Shown: positions 16,851 through 25,545, counted from the stretch's first letter. The stretch: DNA of 64,000 nt from Ascidiaceihabitans sp034111945 (GCA_047626725.1 JBLHSG010000001.1:1-64000); one strand, 5' to 3'. Translations and numbers: made by a program. Notes: generated by a model from the letters alone, not told the origin.

Positions 16851-18212
16851 CTATTTTTTACCGGGCGTCCCGTCGAATTTCTTTTCAATTGATGCCCAGC
16901 AATCGATGTAATCGTCCTGCAACGGGGCCTCGTTTGCCGCAAAGCCCGTTAAGTGCTGTGGGAACCGTGTTTCGAACATAAACGACATGGTATTGTCTAG
17001 TTTTTCGGCTTTTAGGTCAGCATTCGATGCGCCTTCAAATGCGTTTTTGTCCGGTCCGTGCGGCAGCATCATGTTGTGCAGGCTCATGCCGCCGGGGATG
17101 AAACCCTTGGGCTTGGCATCATAGATACCATAAATGTTGCCCATCAATTCGGACATCACGTTTTTATGGTACCACGGCGGCCGGAATGTATTTTCGGCGA
17201 CCATCCAGCGTTCGCGAAACAGAACAAAGTCAATATTCGCCGTACCCTCAACACCCGATGGCGCGGTAAGTACGGTAAATATTGACGGATCCGGGTGGTC
17301 AAACAAAACAGACCCGACAGGGCAATACGTGCGCAGGTCGTATTTTACTGGCGCGTAGTTTCCGTGCCACGCGACGACGTCCAGCGGCGAATGCCCGATG
17401 TGGGTTTCGTGAAACTGACCTGCCCATTTAACGGTGACAGTTGATGGCACTTCGCGATCTTCGAACGCGGCAACGGGGGTTTTGAAATCACGGCGATTGG
17501 CCATGCAGTTTGCGCCAATCGGACCACGCCCGGGCAGTTCAAATTTCTGGCCATAGTTTTCGCAGACAAACCCGCGACATGGCCCCTCTAGCACCTCGAC
17601 CCGGTAAACCAGTCCGCGCGGCAGAATTGCGATTTCTTGAGGGTCCAGATCGATCACGCCCAATTCGGTTACAAAGCGCAGTCGCCCTTCTTGGGGAACC
17701 ACCAACAGTTCGGAATCAGCGGAATAGAAATAGGCGTCTTCCATCGATTGAGTGACAAGGTAAATGTGGCTCGCCATGCCGATTTGAGTGTTCACATCGC
17801 CAGCCGTGGTCATGGTGCGCATGCCAGTCAGCCACGTCAGCGGCTCCTTGGCGTGAGGCACCGGATCCCACCGATATTGACCAAGGGAAATGACATCAGG
17901 GTCAATATGCGGGGCGGATTTCCAGTACGGCTGGTCGATTTTTGCGAACCGGTGCGTGTGCTTGACGGATGGACGAATTCGGTAACACCACGTGCGTTCG
18001 TTCTGATGGCTGGGCGCGGTAAACGCGGTGCCCGACAGCTGTTCGCCGTACAATCCGTAGTTCACCTTTTGTGGCGAATTCATGCCTTGGGGCAGGGTAC
18101 CCGGCAGGGCTTCGGTTTCGAAATCATTGCCAAAACCGGGCATGTAACCTGCGTGCGTGCCCACGGGCGTCGCGGCAGTTTGCATTCGGTTTGGGGCGGC
18201 GTCCTTGACCAT
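16851..18212 (-). CDS. hmgA: homogentisate 1,2-dioxygenase
   Basis: A 453-residue iron dioxygenase with the family start YMPGFGNDFETEALPGTLP. The iron-ligand segments are PPWYHKNVMSE (His and Glu) and NMMLPHGPD (second His). It opens homogentisate to maleylacetoacetate. It is the first gene of a - strand operon hmgA-fahA-MBL-monooxygenase-DUF2783-maiA. Upstream, across 71 bases, is a divergent MarR regulator with a palindromic site between them. Confidence 0.95.
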   Translation of the reverse strand: MVKDAAPNRMQTAATPVGTHAGYMPGFGNDFETEALPGTLPQGMNSPQKVNYGLYGEQLSGTAFTAPSHQNERTWCYRIRPSVKHTHRFAKIDQPYWKSAPHIDPDVISLGQYRWDPVPHAKEPLTWLTGMRTMTTAGDVNTQIGMASHIYLVTQSMEDAYFYSADSELLVVPQEGRLRFVTELGVIDLDPQEIAILPRGLVYRVEVLEGPCRGFVCENYGQKFELPGRGPIGANCMANRRDFKTPVAAFEDREVPSTVTVKWAGQFHETHIGHSPLDVVAWHGNYAPVKYDLRTYCPVGSVLFDHPDPSIFTVLTAPSGVEGTANIDFVLFRERWMVAENTFRPPWYHKNVMSELMGNIYGIYDAKPKGFIPGGMSLHNMMLPHGPDKNAFEGASNADLKAEKLDNTMSFMFETRFPQHLTGFAANEAPLQDDYIDCWASIEKKFDGTPGKK

Positions 18213-18244
18213 GACGTATCCTTTCAGAACTTAAATTATACATA

Positions 18245-18264
18245 TTAGTTGTTTTTGTAACTAA
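18245..18264. promoter_or_regulatory. palindromic operator between hmgA and the MarR gene
   Basis: Inverted repeat TTAGTT (18245-18250) and AACTAA (18259-18264), separated by 8 T-rich bases. It sits in the 71-base AT-rich gap between divergent hmgA and the MarR-family gene, in the middle of overlapping promoters. Its size and symmetry fit a MarR dimer site. This is a structural inference. Confidence 0.55.
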
Positions 18265-18283
18265 CAAGCCTTAGAGGTAAGGA

Positions 18284-18718
18284 ATGTCAGAAACCACAGA
18301 CTTCGATATCAAGGATTTCCTACCGTATTTGTTGGCCCAAGCGGCCGAGCAAGCCAGTGTGGAATTCCAGCATTTCTACAAAACCAAATACGGCATGCTG
18401 CGCACTGAATGGCGGGTGTTGTTTCACCTTGGCCGTTATGGTGACATGACGGCAAAAGACATTTGTGACCGCGCACGTTTGCATAAAACCAAGGTCAGCA
18501 GGGCCGTATCTGCCTTGCAAAACAAACGGTTTTTGACCCGCGAACAGCAGGAAAAAGATCGCCGTCATGAAACACTGTGTCTTACTCGGGCTGGCCTGCG
18601 CGCCTACGCCGATCTGTCGGCTGAAGCACAAAAATTCGATCGCAAAATGACCGATGGGTTCACTGCAAAAGAAGCCGAAGTTTTACGCCGCTGTCTCACG
18701 CGCATCGCAGTTTTGTAA
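18284..18718 (+). CDS. MarR-family regulator of the homogentisate operon
   Basis: 144 residues with a winged helix-turn-helix of MarR type. The recognition region is DMTAKDICDRARLHKTKVSRAVSALQNKRFL and the wing DRRHETLCLTRAG; helices at both ends form the dimer interface. MarR repressors of aromatic operons (HpaR, HmgR-like) release DNA when they bind a pathway acid. The divergent position to hmgA and the palindrome 20 bases upstream point to autoregulation and control of hmgA-maiA, perhaps also of pobA 56 bases downstream. GAGGTAAGGA-type ribosome site precedes the ATG. Confidence 0.88.
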   Translation: MSETTDFDIKDFLPYLLAQAAEQASVEFQHFYKTKYGMLRTEWRVLFHLGRYGDMTAKDICDRARLHKTKVSRAVSALQNKRFLTREQQEKDRRHETLCLTRAGLRAYADLSAEAQKFDRKMTDGFTAKEAEVLRRCLTRIAVL

Positions 18719-18774
18719 GTGATAATTTACATCCGCACCACGATGACCCACTTTGCGATCAGGAGGATACGTAC

Positions 18775-19944
18775 ATGAAAACACAGGTCGCAATCATTGG
18801 CGGCGGGCCTTCCGGCCTTCTCCTTAGCCAGCTTTTGCACCTGCAGGGCATCGATACAGTCGTGCTGGAACGCAAATCCAAAGACTATGTTTTGGGTCGT
18901 ATCCGCGCCGGAGTACTAGAGATCGGGCTGGTCAATCAAATGCGCGCCGCGGGCGTGTCTGACCGGATGGACGCCGAAGGTCTTATTCATCACGGCACAG
19001 TCATTTCGTACGGCGACGAACAAATCGGCATCAACTTTAGCGATCATACAGACGCGACCGTGATGGTCTATGGCCAGACCGAAGTGACCCGCGATTTATA
19101 CGCAGCGCGCGCCGCGATGGACGGCAAAATCATCTTTGGTGTCGAAGGTGTGCAGATCAATGATGCAGACACTGACGCCCCATTTGTCACGTATAATCTG
19201 GATGGAACCGAGCATCGCCTTGACTGTGAAAACGTTGCAGGGTGCGACGGGTTTCACGGTGTCAGCCGCCAGACAATTCCTGCCCAGACCCGCCGCGAGT
19301 ACGAAAAAGTATACCCGTTTGGCTGGCTCGGGATTCTGTCCGAAACGCCACCTGTGCATGACGAATTGATCTACGCCAGTTCCGACATCGGCTTTGCCCT
19401 GTGTTCGATGCGCAATGAAAACCTAAGCCGCTATTACGTGCAATGCGACCTGTCAGACAAACCCGAAGACTGGAGCGACGCCGCATTTTGGGAAGCTCTG
19501 AAACGGCGTATCCCCGAAGAACACGCAGACAATTTAATCACCGGTCCGTCGATCGATAAATCGGTCGCGCCATTGCGGTCTTTTGTGTGCGAACCAATGC
19601 GCTGGGGCCGATTGTTTCTATGCGGCGACGCGGCCCACATCGTGCCACCCACAGGTGCAAAAGGTCTGAACACAGCCGCAAGCGACGTGCACTATTTATC
19701 CCAAGCGTTGATCCAATTCTACGACAGCGGCGCGATGGACGGGATCAATGACTATTCGTCAAAAGCCCTCGCTAGGGTGTGGAAAGCAGAACGTTTCAGT
19801 TGGTGGATGACCAGCCTTTTACACCGCTTTCCGGGGCAATCTGATTTTGACTATAAAATGCAACAAGCCGAAGTTGCGTTCCTAAAAGAAAACGATCACG
19901 CGCAGGCAGTTTTGGCGCAAAATTACGTAGGCTTGCCCTATTAA
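18775..19944 (+). CDS. pobA: 4-hydroxybenzoate 3-monooxygenase
   Basis: A 389-residue flavoprotein, close to the 394 residues of Pseudomonas PobA. It has the N-terminal FAD motif GGGPSGLLLSQLLHLQG, then VLGRIRAGVLEIG and GLIHHGTVI, which are PobA-specific substrate-domain segments, and the FAD/NADPH motif LCGDAAHIVPPTGAKGLN. It converts 4-hydroxybenzoate to protocatechuate, the substrate of PcaHG two genes downstream. A strong ribosome site (aggagg) precedes the ATG. Confidence 0.95.
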   Translation: MKTQVAIIGGGPSGLLLSQLLHLQGIDTVVLERKSKDYVLGRIRAGVLEIGLVNQMRAAGVSDRMDAEGLIHHGTVISYGDEQIGINFSDHTDATVMVYGQTEVTRDLYAARAAMDGKIIFGVEGVQINDADTDAPFVTYNLDGTEHRLDCENVAGCDGFHGVSRQTIPAQTRREYEKVYPFGWLGILSETPPVHDELIYASSDIGFALCSMRNENLSRYYVQCDLSDKPEDWSDAAFWEALKRRIPEEHADNLITGPSIDKSVAPLRSFVCEPMRWGRLFLCGDAAHIVPPTGAKGLNTAASDVHYLSQALIQFYDSGAMDGINDYSSKALARVWKAERFSWWMTSLLHRFPGQSDFDYKMQQAEVAFLKENDHAQAVLAQNYVGLPY

Positions 19945-19963
19945 ACGGGCGCAGGAGGCGACG

Positions 19964-20350
19964 ATGACGGACCGCTATGACCAAGGGATGAAGACGCGCC
20001 GCGCAGTGTTGGGGGATGCCCATGTTGATGCGGCGGACGCCAAAAAATCCGACTTTGACGAACCGTTTCAATCCCTGATTACCGAAGGGGCGTGGGGCAC
20101 TGTTTGGGCAAGCGATGGCATCGGTACTCGAGAACGTTCCATGCTGACACTCGCGTTGTTGGCAGCCCTTGGTAATTTTGATGAAATCCCGATGCATATT
20201 CGGGCCACTGCGCGCACAGGTGCAAGCAAACAAGACGTGCTCGAGGCGTTCCAGCATGTCGCGATTTACGCCGGTGTGCCACGTGCCAATCACGCGCTGA
20301 AACTGGCAAAACAAACCTACGCGGAAATGGAGCAAGCGGATGAAATCTAG
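19964..20350 (+). CDS. pcaC: 4-carboxymuconolactone decarboxylase
   Basis: 128 residues forming one AhpD-like helical domain. It shows the family segments GTVWASDGIGTRERSMLTLA and the PMHIRATARTGASKQDVLEAFQHVAIYAGVPRANHAL core. It decarboxylates gamma-carboxymuconolactone in the beta-ketoadipate pathway. The 3' end overlaps pcaH by 11 bases. pcaB and pcaD, which act immediately before it, are not in this window. Confidence 0.93.
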   Translation: MTDRYDQGMKTRRAVLGDAHVDAADAKKSDFDEPFQSLITEGAWGTVWASDGIGTRERSMLTLALLAALGNFDEIPMHIRATARTGASKQDVLEAFQHVAIYAGVPRANHALKLAKQTYAEMEQADEI

Positions 20351-21071
20351 TCCTGCAGAATATTATCAACGCGACCGCGAATGGCATCCACCGGCCCTGA
20401 CACCTGATTATAAAACCAGCGTTACGAGGTCGCCAAAATTTGCGCTTATCTCGCTTGAAAATACCGTTAGTGAAATCACCGGACCACGGTTTGGGCATAG
20501 TGATATTGACGCGGCCGACAACGATCTATTGCACAATTATGCCGCTGATGGTCATAGCGCGATTGGCGAGCGGATCATTGTTCATGGTCGGGTTCTGGAC
20601 GAAAATGCACGCCCCGTGCCGAACACGTTGGTCGAGGCATGGCAGGCCAATGCCGGTGGTCGCTATCGGCACAAAAAAGACATGTATCTGGCCCCGATTG
20701 ATCCCAACTTTGGTGGGTGCGGGCGCACGATCACGGACGCTGATGGCTACTATTATTTTCGCACGGTCAAACCCGGTGCCTATCCTTGGCGCAATTGGGT
20801 CAACAGCTGGCGCCCCGCGCACATCCACCTGTCGGTTTTTGGCGCGGCATTTGCACAGCGGCTTATTACTCAACTGTATTTCGAAGGTGATCCGCTGATC
20901 CCGAAGTGCCCGATTATCAAGACGTTGTCAGATCCTAGGGCCGTTGATCAACTGACTGCCAAGCTGGACATGAACGCGACAATTCCGCTGGATACGATGG
21001 CCTACAAATTCGACATTGTGTTGCGTGGTCGCAGATCCACCCTGTTTGAAAACCGACTGGAGGGGAATTGA
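20340..21071 (+). CDS. pcaH: protocatechuate 3,4-dioxygenase, beta subunit
   Basis: 243 residues. This is the iron-carrying subunit of intradiol protocatechuate dioxygenase. The iron ligands are two tyrosines (in GGRYRHKKD and PGAYPW) and two histidines in WRPAHIHLSVFG. It cleaves protocatechuate between the hydroxyls to beta-carboxy-cis,cis-muconate together with PcaG. It overlaps both neighbours (11 bases with pcaC, 1 base with pcaG), indicating coupled translation. Confidence 0.95.
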   Translation: MKSSPAEYYQRDREWHPPALTPDYKTSVTRSPKFALISLENTVSEITGPRFGHSDIDAADNDLLHNYAADGHSAIGERIIVHGRVLDENARPVPNTLVEAWQANAGGRYRHKKDMYLAPIDPNFGGCGRTITDADGYYYFRTVKPGAYPWRNWVNSWRPAHIHLSVFGAAFAQRLITQLYFEGDPLIPKCPIIKTLSDPRAVDQLTAKLDMNATIPLDTMAYKFDIVLRGRRSTLFENRLEGN

Positions 21072-21682
21072 TGACCGACTATTTAAAAGAAACCCCGTCG
21101 CAAACAGCGGGCCCATTTGTGCATATCGGTCTTGCACCGGGGGCCGCTGGGTTTGACATTTATGCGCATGAACTGGGCGGTGACATCGCGGGTCCAAATG
21201 CCGCTGGTGAACGTATTCGTGTCGAAGGTTTGGTGGTCGATGCCACCGGATCACCGGTCAAAGACGTGCTGTTGGAAACGTGGCAAGCCAACGCCGCAGG
21301 CGTTTATGCGCATCCAGAAAGCACCGGTGACGTCGAGGATGGGTTTCGCGGATTTGGTCGCGTCATTACCAATTTCGACAGTGGCGAGTGGGCGTTTGAT
21401 ACGATTAAACCAGGTCCCGTTGCCGGACGATCAGGCAGCGTTCAGGCCCCTCACATCAACCTGTGGATCGTGGCCCGTGGCATCAATGTCGGGCTGAATA
21501 CGCGCATCTATTTTGAGGACGAAGCCGCGGCAAACGCCGTCGATCCTGTGCTGAATGTGATTGAATGGGAAAACCGGCGCGCAACGCTTTTGGCCAAAAG
21601 GTCAGAGCGGGATGGCCAGATTATCTACCGTTTTGATATCTGCCTTCAGGGCGACAATGAAACGGTGTTTTTCGATATCTAG
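21071..21682 (+). CDS. pcaG: protocatechuate 3,4-dioxygenase, alpha subunit
   Basis: 203 residues, homologous to PcaH but without the full iron ligand set. It has PSQTAGPFVHIGLAPG at the N-terminus, the VLLETWQANAAGVYAHPES core and APHINLWIVARGI, where the second His of the pair is Asn. The ATG at 21071 overlaps the pcaH stop (TGATG). It ends the + strand pob-pca unit and is followed by a strong hairpin. Confidence 0.95.
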   Translation: MTDYLKETPSQTAGPFVHIGLAPGAAGFDIYAHELGGDIAGPNAAGERIRVEGLVVDATGSPVKDVLLETWQANAAGVYAHPESTGDVEDGFRGFGRVITNFDSGEWAFDTIKPGPVAGRSGSVQAPHINLWIVARGINVGLNTRIYFEDEAAANAVDPVLNVIEWENRRATLLAKRSERDGQIIYRFDICLQGDNETVFFDI

Positions 21683-21694
21683 AAACGCGTGGTT

Positions 21695-21728
21695 GGTGTG
21701 AGCGTCAATTCGCGTTGATGCTCACACC
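21695..21728. terminator. hairpin terminator after pcaG
   Basis: GGTGTGAGC...GCTCACACC with an inner GTCAA/TTGAT gives about 14 paired positions and a 6-base loop (TTCGCG). It lies between convergent pcaG and leuB. The T-tract is weak (gattttc), so it may act in both directions as a strong stem. Confidence 0.65.
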
Positions 21729-21750
21729 TGATTTTCAAGCCAGTAAAGCG

Positions 21751-22854
21751 TTACAGGCTGGCATCCAAAGCGGCCAAGATCGCGTCGCCCATGCCTGTTG
21801 TTGACACTGGTGTGCCGCCATCCGGACCCATCAAATCTGCAGTGCGCACACCGTCGGCCAGAACCTTTTCGATGGCGTCCTCAAGGCGCGTGGCCTCGTC
21901 GCCTTGGTCATAGGAATAGCGCAGCGCCATGGCAAAGCTGAGGGTACAGGCGATCGGGTTTGCGAGACCTTGACCCGTGATGTCAGGCGCGGATCCGTGT
22001 ACCGGTTCGTACATCGCTTTGGGGCGGCCATTGGCCATCGGAAAACCCAATGACGCGGACGGCAACATGCCCAATGATCCGGTCAACATCGCGGCGCAAT
22101 CAGACAGGATATCGCCGAACAAGTTGTCTGTATAGATGACGTCAAATTGCTTTGGCGCGCGCACCAATTGCATCGCGCCGTTGTCCGCGTACATGTGCGA
22201 AAGTTCGACTTCGGGGTAGTCCGCGTGCACTTCGGTCACGACGTCGCGCCACAAAATTCCGCTTTCCATGACGTTGGCTTTTTCCATCGAACACAGCTTT
22301 TTGCCGCGCTTCATTGACATGTCGAATGCGGCGCGTGCACCACGTTCAATTTCGGCTTCGGTGTAGCGCTGGGTGTTCACGCCGACACGCATGTTGTCTT
22401 CGATGTGAATGCCGCGCGGTTCGCCAAAATACACACCCGAGGTCAGCTCGCGGACGATCAAAATGTCCAAACCGGCGATCAGTTCTTTTTTCAGAGACGA
22501 GAAATCGGCAAGCGCGTCAAAACATTGGGCGGGACGCAAGTTTGCGAACAAATCCATTTCTTTGCGCAGGCGGAGCAGGCCGCGTTCCGGTTTGACCGAA
22601 AAATCCAGATCGTCGTATTTCGGGCCGCCAACAGCGCCTAGCAAAACTGCGTCCACGTCTTGTGCGCGGGCCATCGTGTCATCGTGCAATGGCGTGCCAT
22701 GCTTGTCGTATGCCGCGCCGCCAACCAAGTCTTCGGAGACGTCGATGTGCAAATCGCGCTTGTCGCCAAACCACGTGATGATGCGTTTGACTTGGTCCAT
22801 GACCTCGGGGCCGATGCCGTCGCCGGCCAGAATGAGCAAGGATGGGTTGGACAT
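21751..22854 (-). CDS. leuB: 3-isopropylmalate dehydrogenase
   Basis: 367 residues of the isocitrate/isopropylmalate dehydrogenase family. It has GDGIGPEVMDQ at the start, LRPAQCF and VRELTSGVYFGEPRG for substrate binding, YADNGAMQLVRAPKQFDVIYTDNLFGDILSD for metal and catalysis, and EPVHGSAPDITGQGLANP with the NAD loop. It carries out the oxidative decarboxylation step of leucine synthesis. leuC and leuD are upstream on the same strand but separated by other genes. An SD-like sequence precedes the ATG. Confidence 0.95.
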   Translation of the reverse strand: MSNPSLLILAGDGIGPEVMDQVKRIITWFGDKRDLHIDVSEDLVGGAAYDKHGTPLHDDTMARAQDVDAVLLGAVGGPKYDDLDFSVKPERGLLRLRKEMDLFANLRPAQCFDALADFSSLKKELIAGLDILIVRELTSGVYFGEPRGIHIEDNMRVGVNTQRYTEAEIERGARAAFDMSMKRGKKLCSMEKANVMESGILWRDVVTEVHADYPEVELSHMYADNGAMQLVRAPKQFDVIYTDNLFGDILSDCAAMLTGSLGMLPSASLGFPMANGRPKAMYEPVHGSAPDITGQGLANPIACTLSFAMALRYSYDQGDEATRLEDAIEKVLADGVRTADLMGPDGGTPVSTTGMGDAILAALDASL

Positions 22855-22931
22855 GATGTAGGCTCCGATTAAAATAGGTTCGGATGGGGCGTAGCCTGTG
22901 GGGTGCGCAGGGTCAAGATTGCAGGGCCTAA

Positions 22932-23882
22932 TCAGCGCGCGATATCGACCCAGACCAAGCGATGGCGCGAGGCAGTCATGACGGTTTCCAACGCCGGGTC
23001 ATCGGGTGATGGCCAATAAACACCGCTGTCCGTTATGTTCAGGCTGGCACTGGGCAACAGATAATCGACCCGTAAATCGCCGGGCACAGGGTCTGTCCAA
23101 TCGACGGTATCGGGGTTGTCGGGTGTCGGGTCTTGTATGCGGGGATGATCCAGTAATGTGCGGATTGCGCTCTTGATACCGTCGCCATCGACGGGGTCCA
23201 AATTGGCGTCACCAGCGATCACGAAATCCTCGCTTAAGGTGCCAAGTGCGCCATTCAGCACTTGCACCCAAAGCATGATTTCGTCGTGGTTGCGCTTGCC
23301 GTTCCTGTCTTCTGGTCCGTCAAAAACGGGTGGCGTCGCGTGAAAAGTCGCGATGTTGAACACGCCATTTGGCGTTGCAATCGGAACGATCCAATGACCG
23401 GTGTTCGATAGGCGCTGGGCGGCCAACGCCTCAGCGCTCGGGAATGGTTTGCCATCAACATGCGGCAGTAATGCGCCCGCAAAATTCTGCCACAACAGCG
23501 CGGAAAAATCCTGAACCTGATCTGTGATCACTGGATAGCGCGATAGGATCGCCATGCCATCTGCGCCGGAAAATTTACCGTACCCTTGGGCATCGCGCGC
23601 GCCGCCCAAACGCTGGTCGCCGTCCATATCCAGCCCCGTCGCCATACCGCTGTTGGGCAATATCGCAAAGTGGTGTGGGTAGTTCAAAGAGTTCGCAAAG
23701 GCCGACAACGCAGCACCCGTCAGGTCGTAGTCAAACCCTTGGAGGATCAGAATATCGGGGTCTTTTAGGCGGATCACGTCTTGGACTGCTGCGATTTGAT
23801 CGTCTTTGCCGCGCAAAATATCACGCAACAGCAATCCTGGCCCCTTGCGCGAAAGTTCGGTGTTGTAGGTGGCGATGCGCAG
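22932..23882 (-). CDS. secreted endonuclease/exonuclease/phosphatase-fold protein; true start unclear
   Basis: The EEP fold is clear: ATYNTELSRKGPG at the N-terminus, DILILQGFDYD (metal-binding acid replaced by Gln in the usual LQE motif), FVIAGDANLDPVDGDG and a C-terminal HRLVWVDIAR. This could be a nuclease or phosphodiesterase. Homologous sequence extends upstream of the first usable codon, a TTG at 23834. In frame the chain reads back through RIATYN and a signal-peptide-like LVWLICVGGPAWA to a TGA near 23996, with no ATG, GTG or TTG in that stretch. The coordinate given includes the recognisable mature N-terminus. An ATT near 23942 is the likeliest initiation site if the gene is intact. 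The upstream membrane-protein gene overlaps this stretch. Confidence 0.7.
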   Translation of the reverse strand: MRIATYNTELSRKGPGLLLRDILRGKDDQIAAVQDVIRLKDPDILILQGFDYDLTGAALSAFANSLNYPHHFAILPNSGMATGLDMDGDQRLGGARDAQGYGKFSGADGMAILSRYPVITDQVQDFSALLWQNFAGALLPHVDGKPFPSAEALAAQRLSNTGHWIVPIATPNGVFNIATFHATPPVFDGPEDRNGKRNHDEIMLWVQVLNGALGTLSEDFVIAGDANLDPVDGDGIKSAIRTLLDHPRIQDPTPDNPDTVDWTDPVPGDLRVDYLLPSASLNITDSGVYWPSPDDPALETVMTASRHRLVWVDIAR

Positions 23883-23886
23883 CGTG

Positions 23887-24771
23887 TCAGCCCACGCAGG
23901 GCCGCCAACGCAGATCAGCCAAACAAGGATTAAGCGACTTGTAATGTGCCGTCTTCGGATGCGGTCGCGTAGGTGCGGCGGCGTTTTCTTCGATCATGTC
24001 TGCGATTTTGCCCATCGCAATGCCCCGCATCAAAATGCTGGCAGGAAGGAAGGCCCATGCGCTCATTGTCCAGATCAGGGTTTGCGGGTTGTCCAATGTG
24101 ATCGGGTTTAGCAGATCAGACGCTGCCTTGACCACCGCAGGGATGGCGAAGGGCAACAAGAAACCGATTGCGATGTTGACGCGCGCATCACGACGCAAAC
24201 GGTGCAGGACATCGCCGCCTGCTGTTGGGTCGAACAATGGCAGGTTGATCCAGACGTTAAACGCGCCTTTGCGTGCGGGCCAATCCATCACCCGAACAAG
24301 AAACAAAAACGCGGTCATTGCGACCAATGATACCAAATAACTTAGGCCAGCCGCCGTGCGCACGGCAGAAATCAGAGCGTCGCTTGAATCCGCAGGCAAC
24401 ATCAGAACGACCATCCGAACCGGAGAAAACGGAAAGTCGATGGCGTTGCCGATAATCTGGCCGATGGATGTCAGCGCGCTGGTGACTGCTGTGGGGTCTG
24501 TGCGGCCTTTGCAAATCAGGCTGAGCATAAATACGCAGCTGAACAGGGCCACAAACCGCAAGCGGTTGAACGGTGGTGCGTCCCGAAATTCGACGATGCT
24601 GGGTGATTTTGCGTTGTATTCAGCAAAGGTCAGAAAGGCCGCAAGCATGGCCATGACCAGCACGATTTGCGAGCTGTCGTCTGCCACATCTGGCAGCGTC
24701 AATGCAGGCGTTGCCAACAGCAAAGCCACTAATAGTCCACGCGCCGCAGCGCCTGATATACGTGTCATCAA
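23887..24771 (-). CDS. multi-spanning membrane protein, unknown function
   Basis: A 294-residue hydrophobic protein with about six membrane segments: an N-terminal signal-like helix (LLVALLLATPALTL), VMAMLAAFLTFAE, FVALFSCVFMLSLIC, SYLVSLVAMTAFLFLV, IAIGFLLPFAIPAVV and LIWTMSAWAFLPASIL. No transporter or enzyme motif is recognised. Its final ~20 residues are read from DNA that in another frame codes the signal peptide of the downstream EEP protein. The two genes therefore overlap, or the natural end is altered. It lies in the leu region with leuD upstream, but a metabolic link is not evident. Confidence 0.65.
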   Translation of the reverse strand: MMTRISGAAARGLLVALLLATPALTLPDVADDSSQIVLVMAMLAAFLTFAEYNAKSPSIVEFRDAPPFNRLRFVALFSCVFMLSLICKGRTDPTAVTSALTSIGQIIGNAIDFPFSPVRMVVLMLPADSSDALISAVRTAAGLSYLVSLVAMTAFLFLVRVMDWPARKGAFNVWINLPLFDPTAGGDVLHRLRRDARVNIAIGFLLPFAIPAVVKAASDLLNPITLDNPQTLIWTMSAWAFLPASILMRGIAMGKIADMIEENAAAPTRPHPKTAHYKSLNPCLADLRWRPCVG

Positions 24772-25149
24772 TTCTCGATCCCTTCAAACTGGCCAGATGC
24801 GATACGTGCCGCAAACTTGTCCCAACTTGATGCCCGCCGAAAAACGGGGGCTGCCTCATTCTCGCCCTATTTGTGCCTTGTTTCAGCTGGGCGCTCAAGT
24901 TGAGATTAACTTATCTCAATGGTTTGGGCGGTTTGAGGGCAGGGTTGGTGCCTTCTTGCATCATTTCCAAGGCGAGATCATGGCAGGTAGGCACATCTTG
25001 TAGAGGCGGCAAAATCAAACACAAGATGCAACTTATAGGTGTGGACTTGTTGTGTGTTGTCTGATCCAGAAATTACTTTGTTCATTGTTCCCCATGGCAT
25101 AAGATTTGCGCGTAGGGGTTTTTCTTACGAGTTTTTTGAGGATTTTTTT
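24772..25149. other. 378-base intergenic region with a palindrome
   Basis: No convincing gene is seen. The region separates the - strand membrane protein from the + strand lectin gene and must hold promoters for both. Its only marked element is the perfect inverted repeat at 24900-24919. The last 70 bases are T-rich before the lectin ATG. Confidence 0.6.
24900..24919. promoter_or_regulatory. perfect palindrome, candidate operator
   Basis: TTGAGAT (24900-24906) and ATCTCAA (24913-24919) with a 6-base centre TAACTT form a perfect 7+7 inverted repeat in the divergent intergenic region. The size suits a dimeric regulator. The regulator is unknown. Confidence 0.4.
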
Positions 25150-25545
25150 ATGAAAACGACGCTTCTTGTCGCAGCTTTTGCCACATTTTCGACAGCCGCA
25201 TTTGCGGACGGAAACAGCAGCACCTTTCCATCAACATGTTCAAACTTTGGCTTTGCCTATGCCGGAACAGAGGCAACGATTGCTGCAACCTGTTTAAAAA
25301 GCGATGGCACGCCGAACAAAACCAGCATCGCCATAGCCGGTATCAGCAACGAAAATGGCGTGCTGACCAGAGGCACGGGACGCAGTTCTTTTCATCGTAG
25401 TTGTGGATCGATTGAAATTTCGCCCGAAGGACCAAACGCGGTGATTTTGTCAGCGACTTGCCGGATGATAGATGGTCAAAGCCGCGGCACCTCGATCGAG
25501 CTTCCGGGCATTCACAATAAGAACGGTAATCTGGTTCAGAACTAA
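25150..25545 (+). CDS. secreted cyanovirin-N-type (CVNH) lectin, copy 1
   Basis: 131 residues. A Sec signal peptide (MKTTLLVAAFATFSTAAFA) precedes a mature part with two tandem CVNH repeats. Each has the pattern F-x-x-(T/S)C...L/I-x-A-x-C-x-x-x-(D)G...TSI-x-(L/I)...I-x-N-x-(N)G-x-L. Repeat 1 covers FPSTCSNF to NENGVL, and repeat 2 FHRSCGSI to NKNGNL. Four cysteines would form one disulfide per repeat, as in cyanovirin-N. The ATG at 25150 follows GAGGA. CVNH domains bind high-mannose or related glycans; the target here is unknown. It is a paralogue of the gene at 26544 and is oriented against leuD, sharing a bidirectional terminator with it. Confidence 0.78.
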   Translation: MKTTLLVAAFATFSTAAFADGNSSTFPSTCSNFGFAYAGTEATIAATCLKSDGTPNKTSIAIAGISNENGVLTRGTGRSSFHRSCGSIEISPEGPNAVILSATCRMIDGQSRGTSIELPGIHNKNGNLVQN

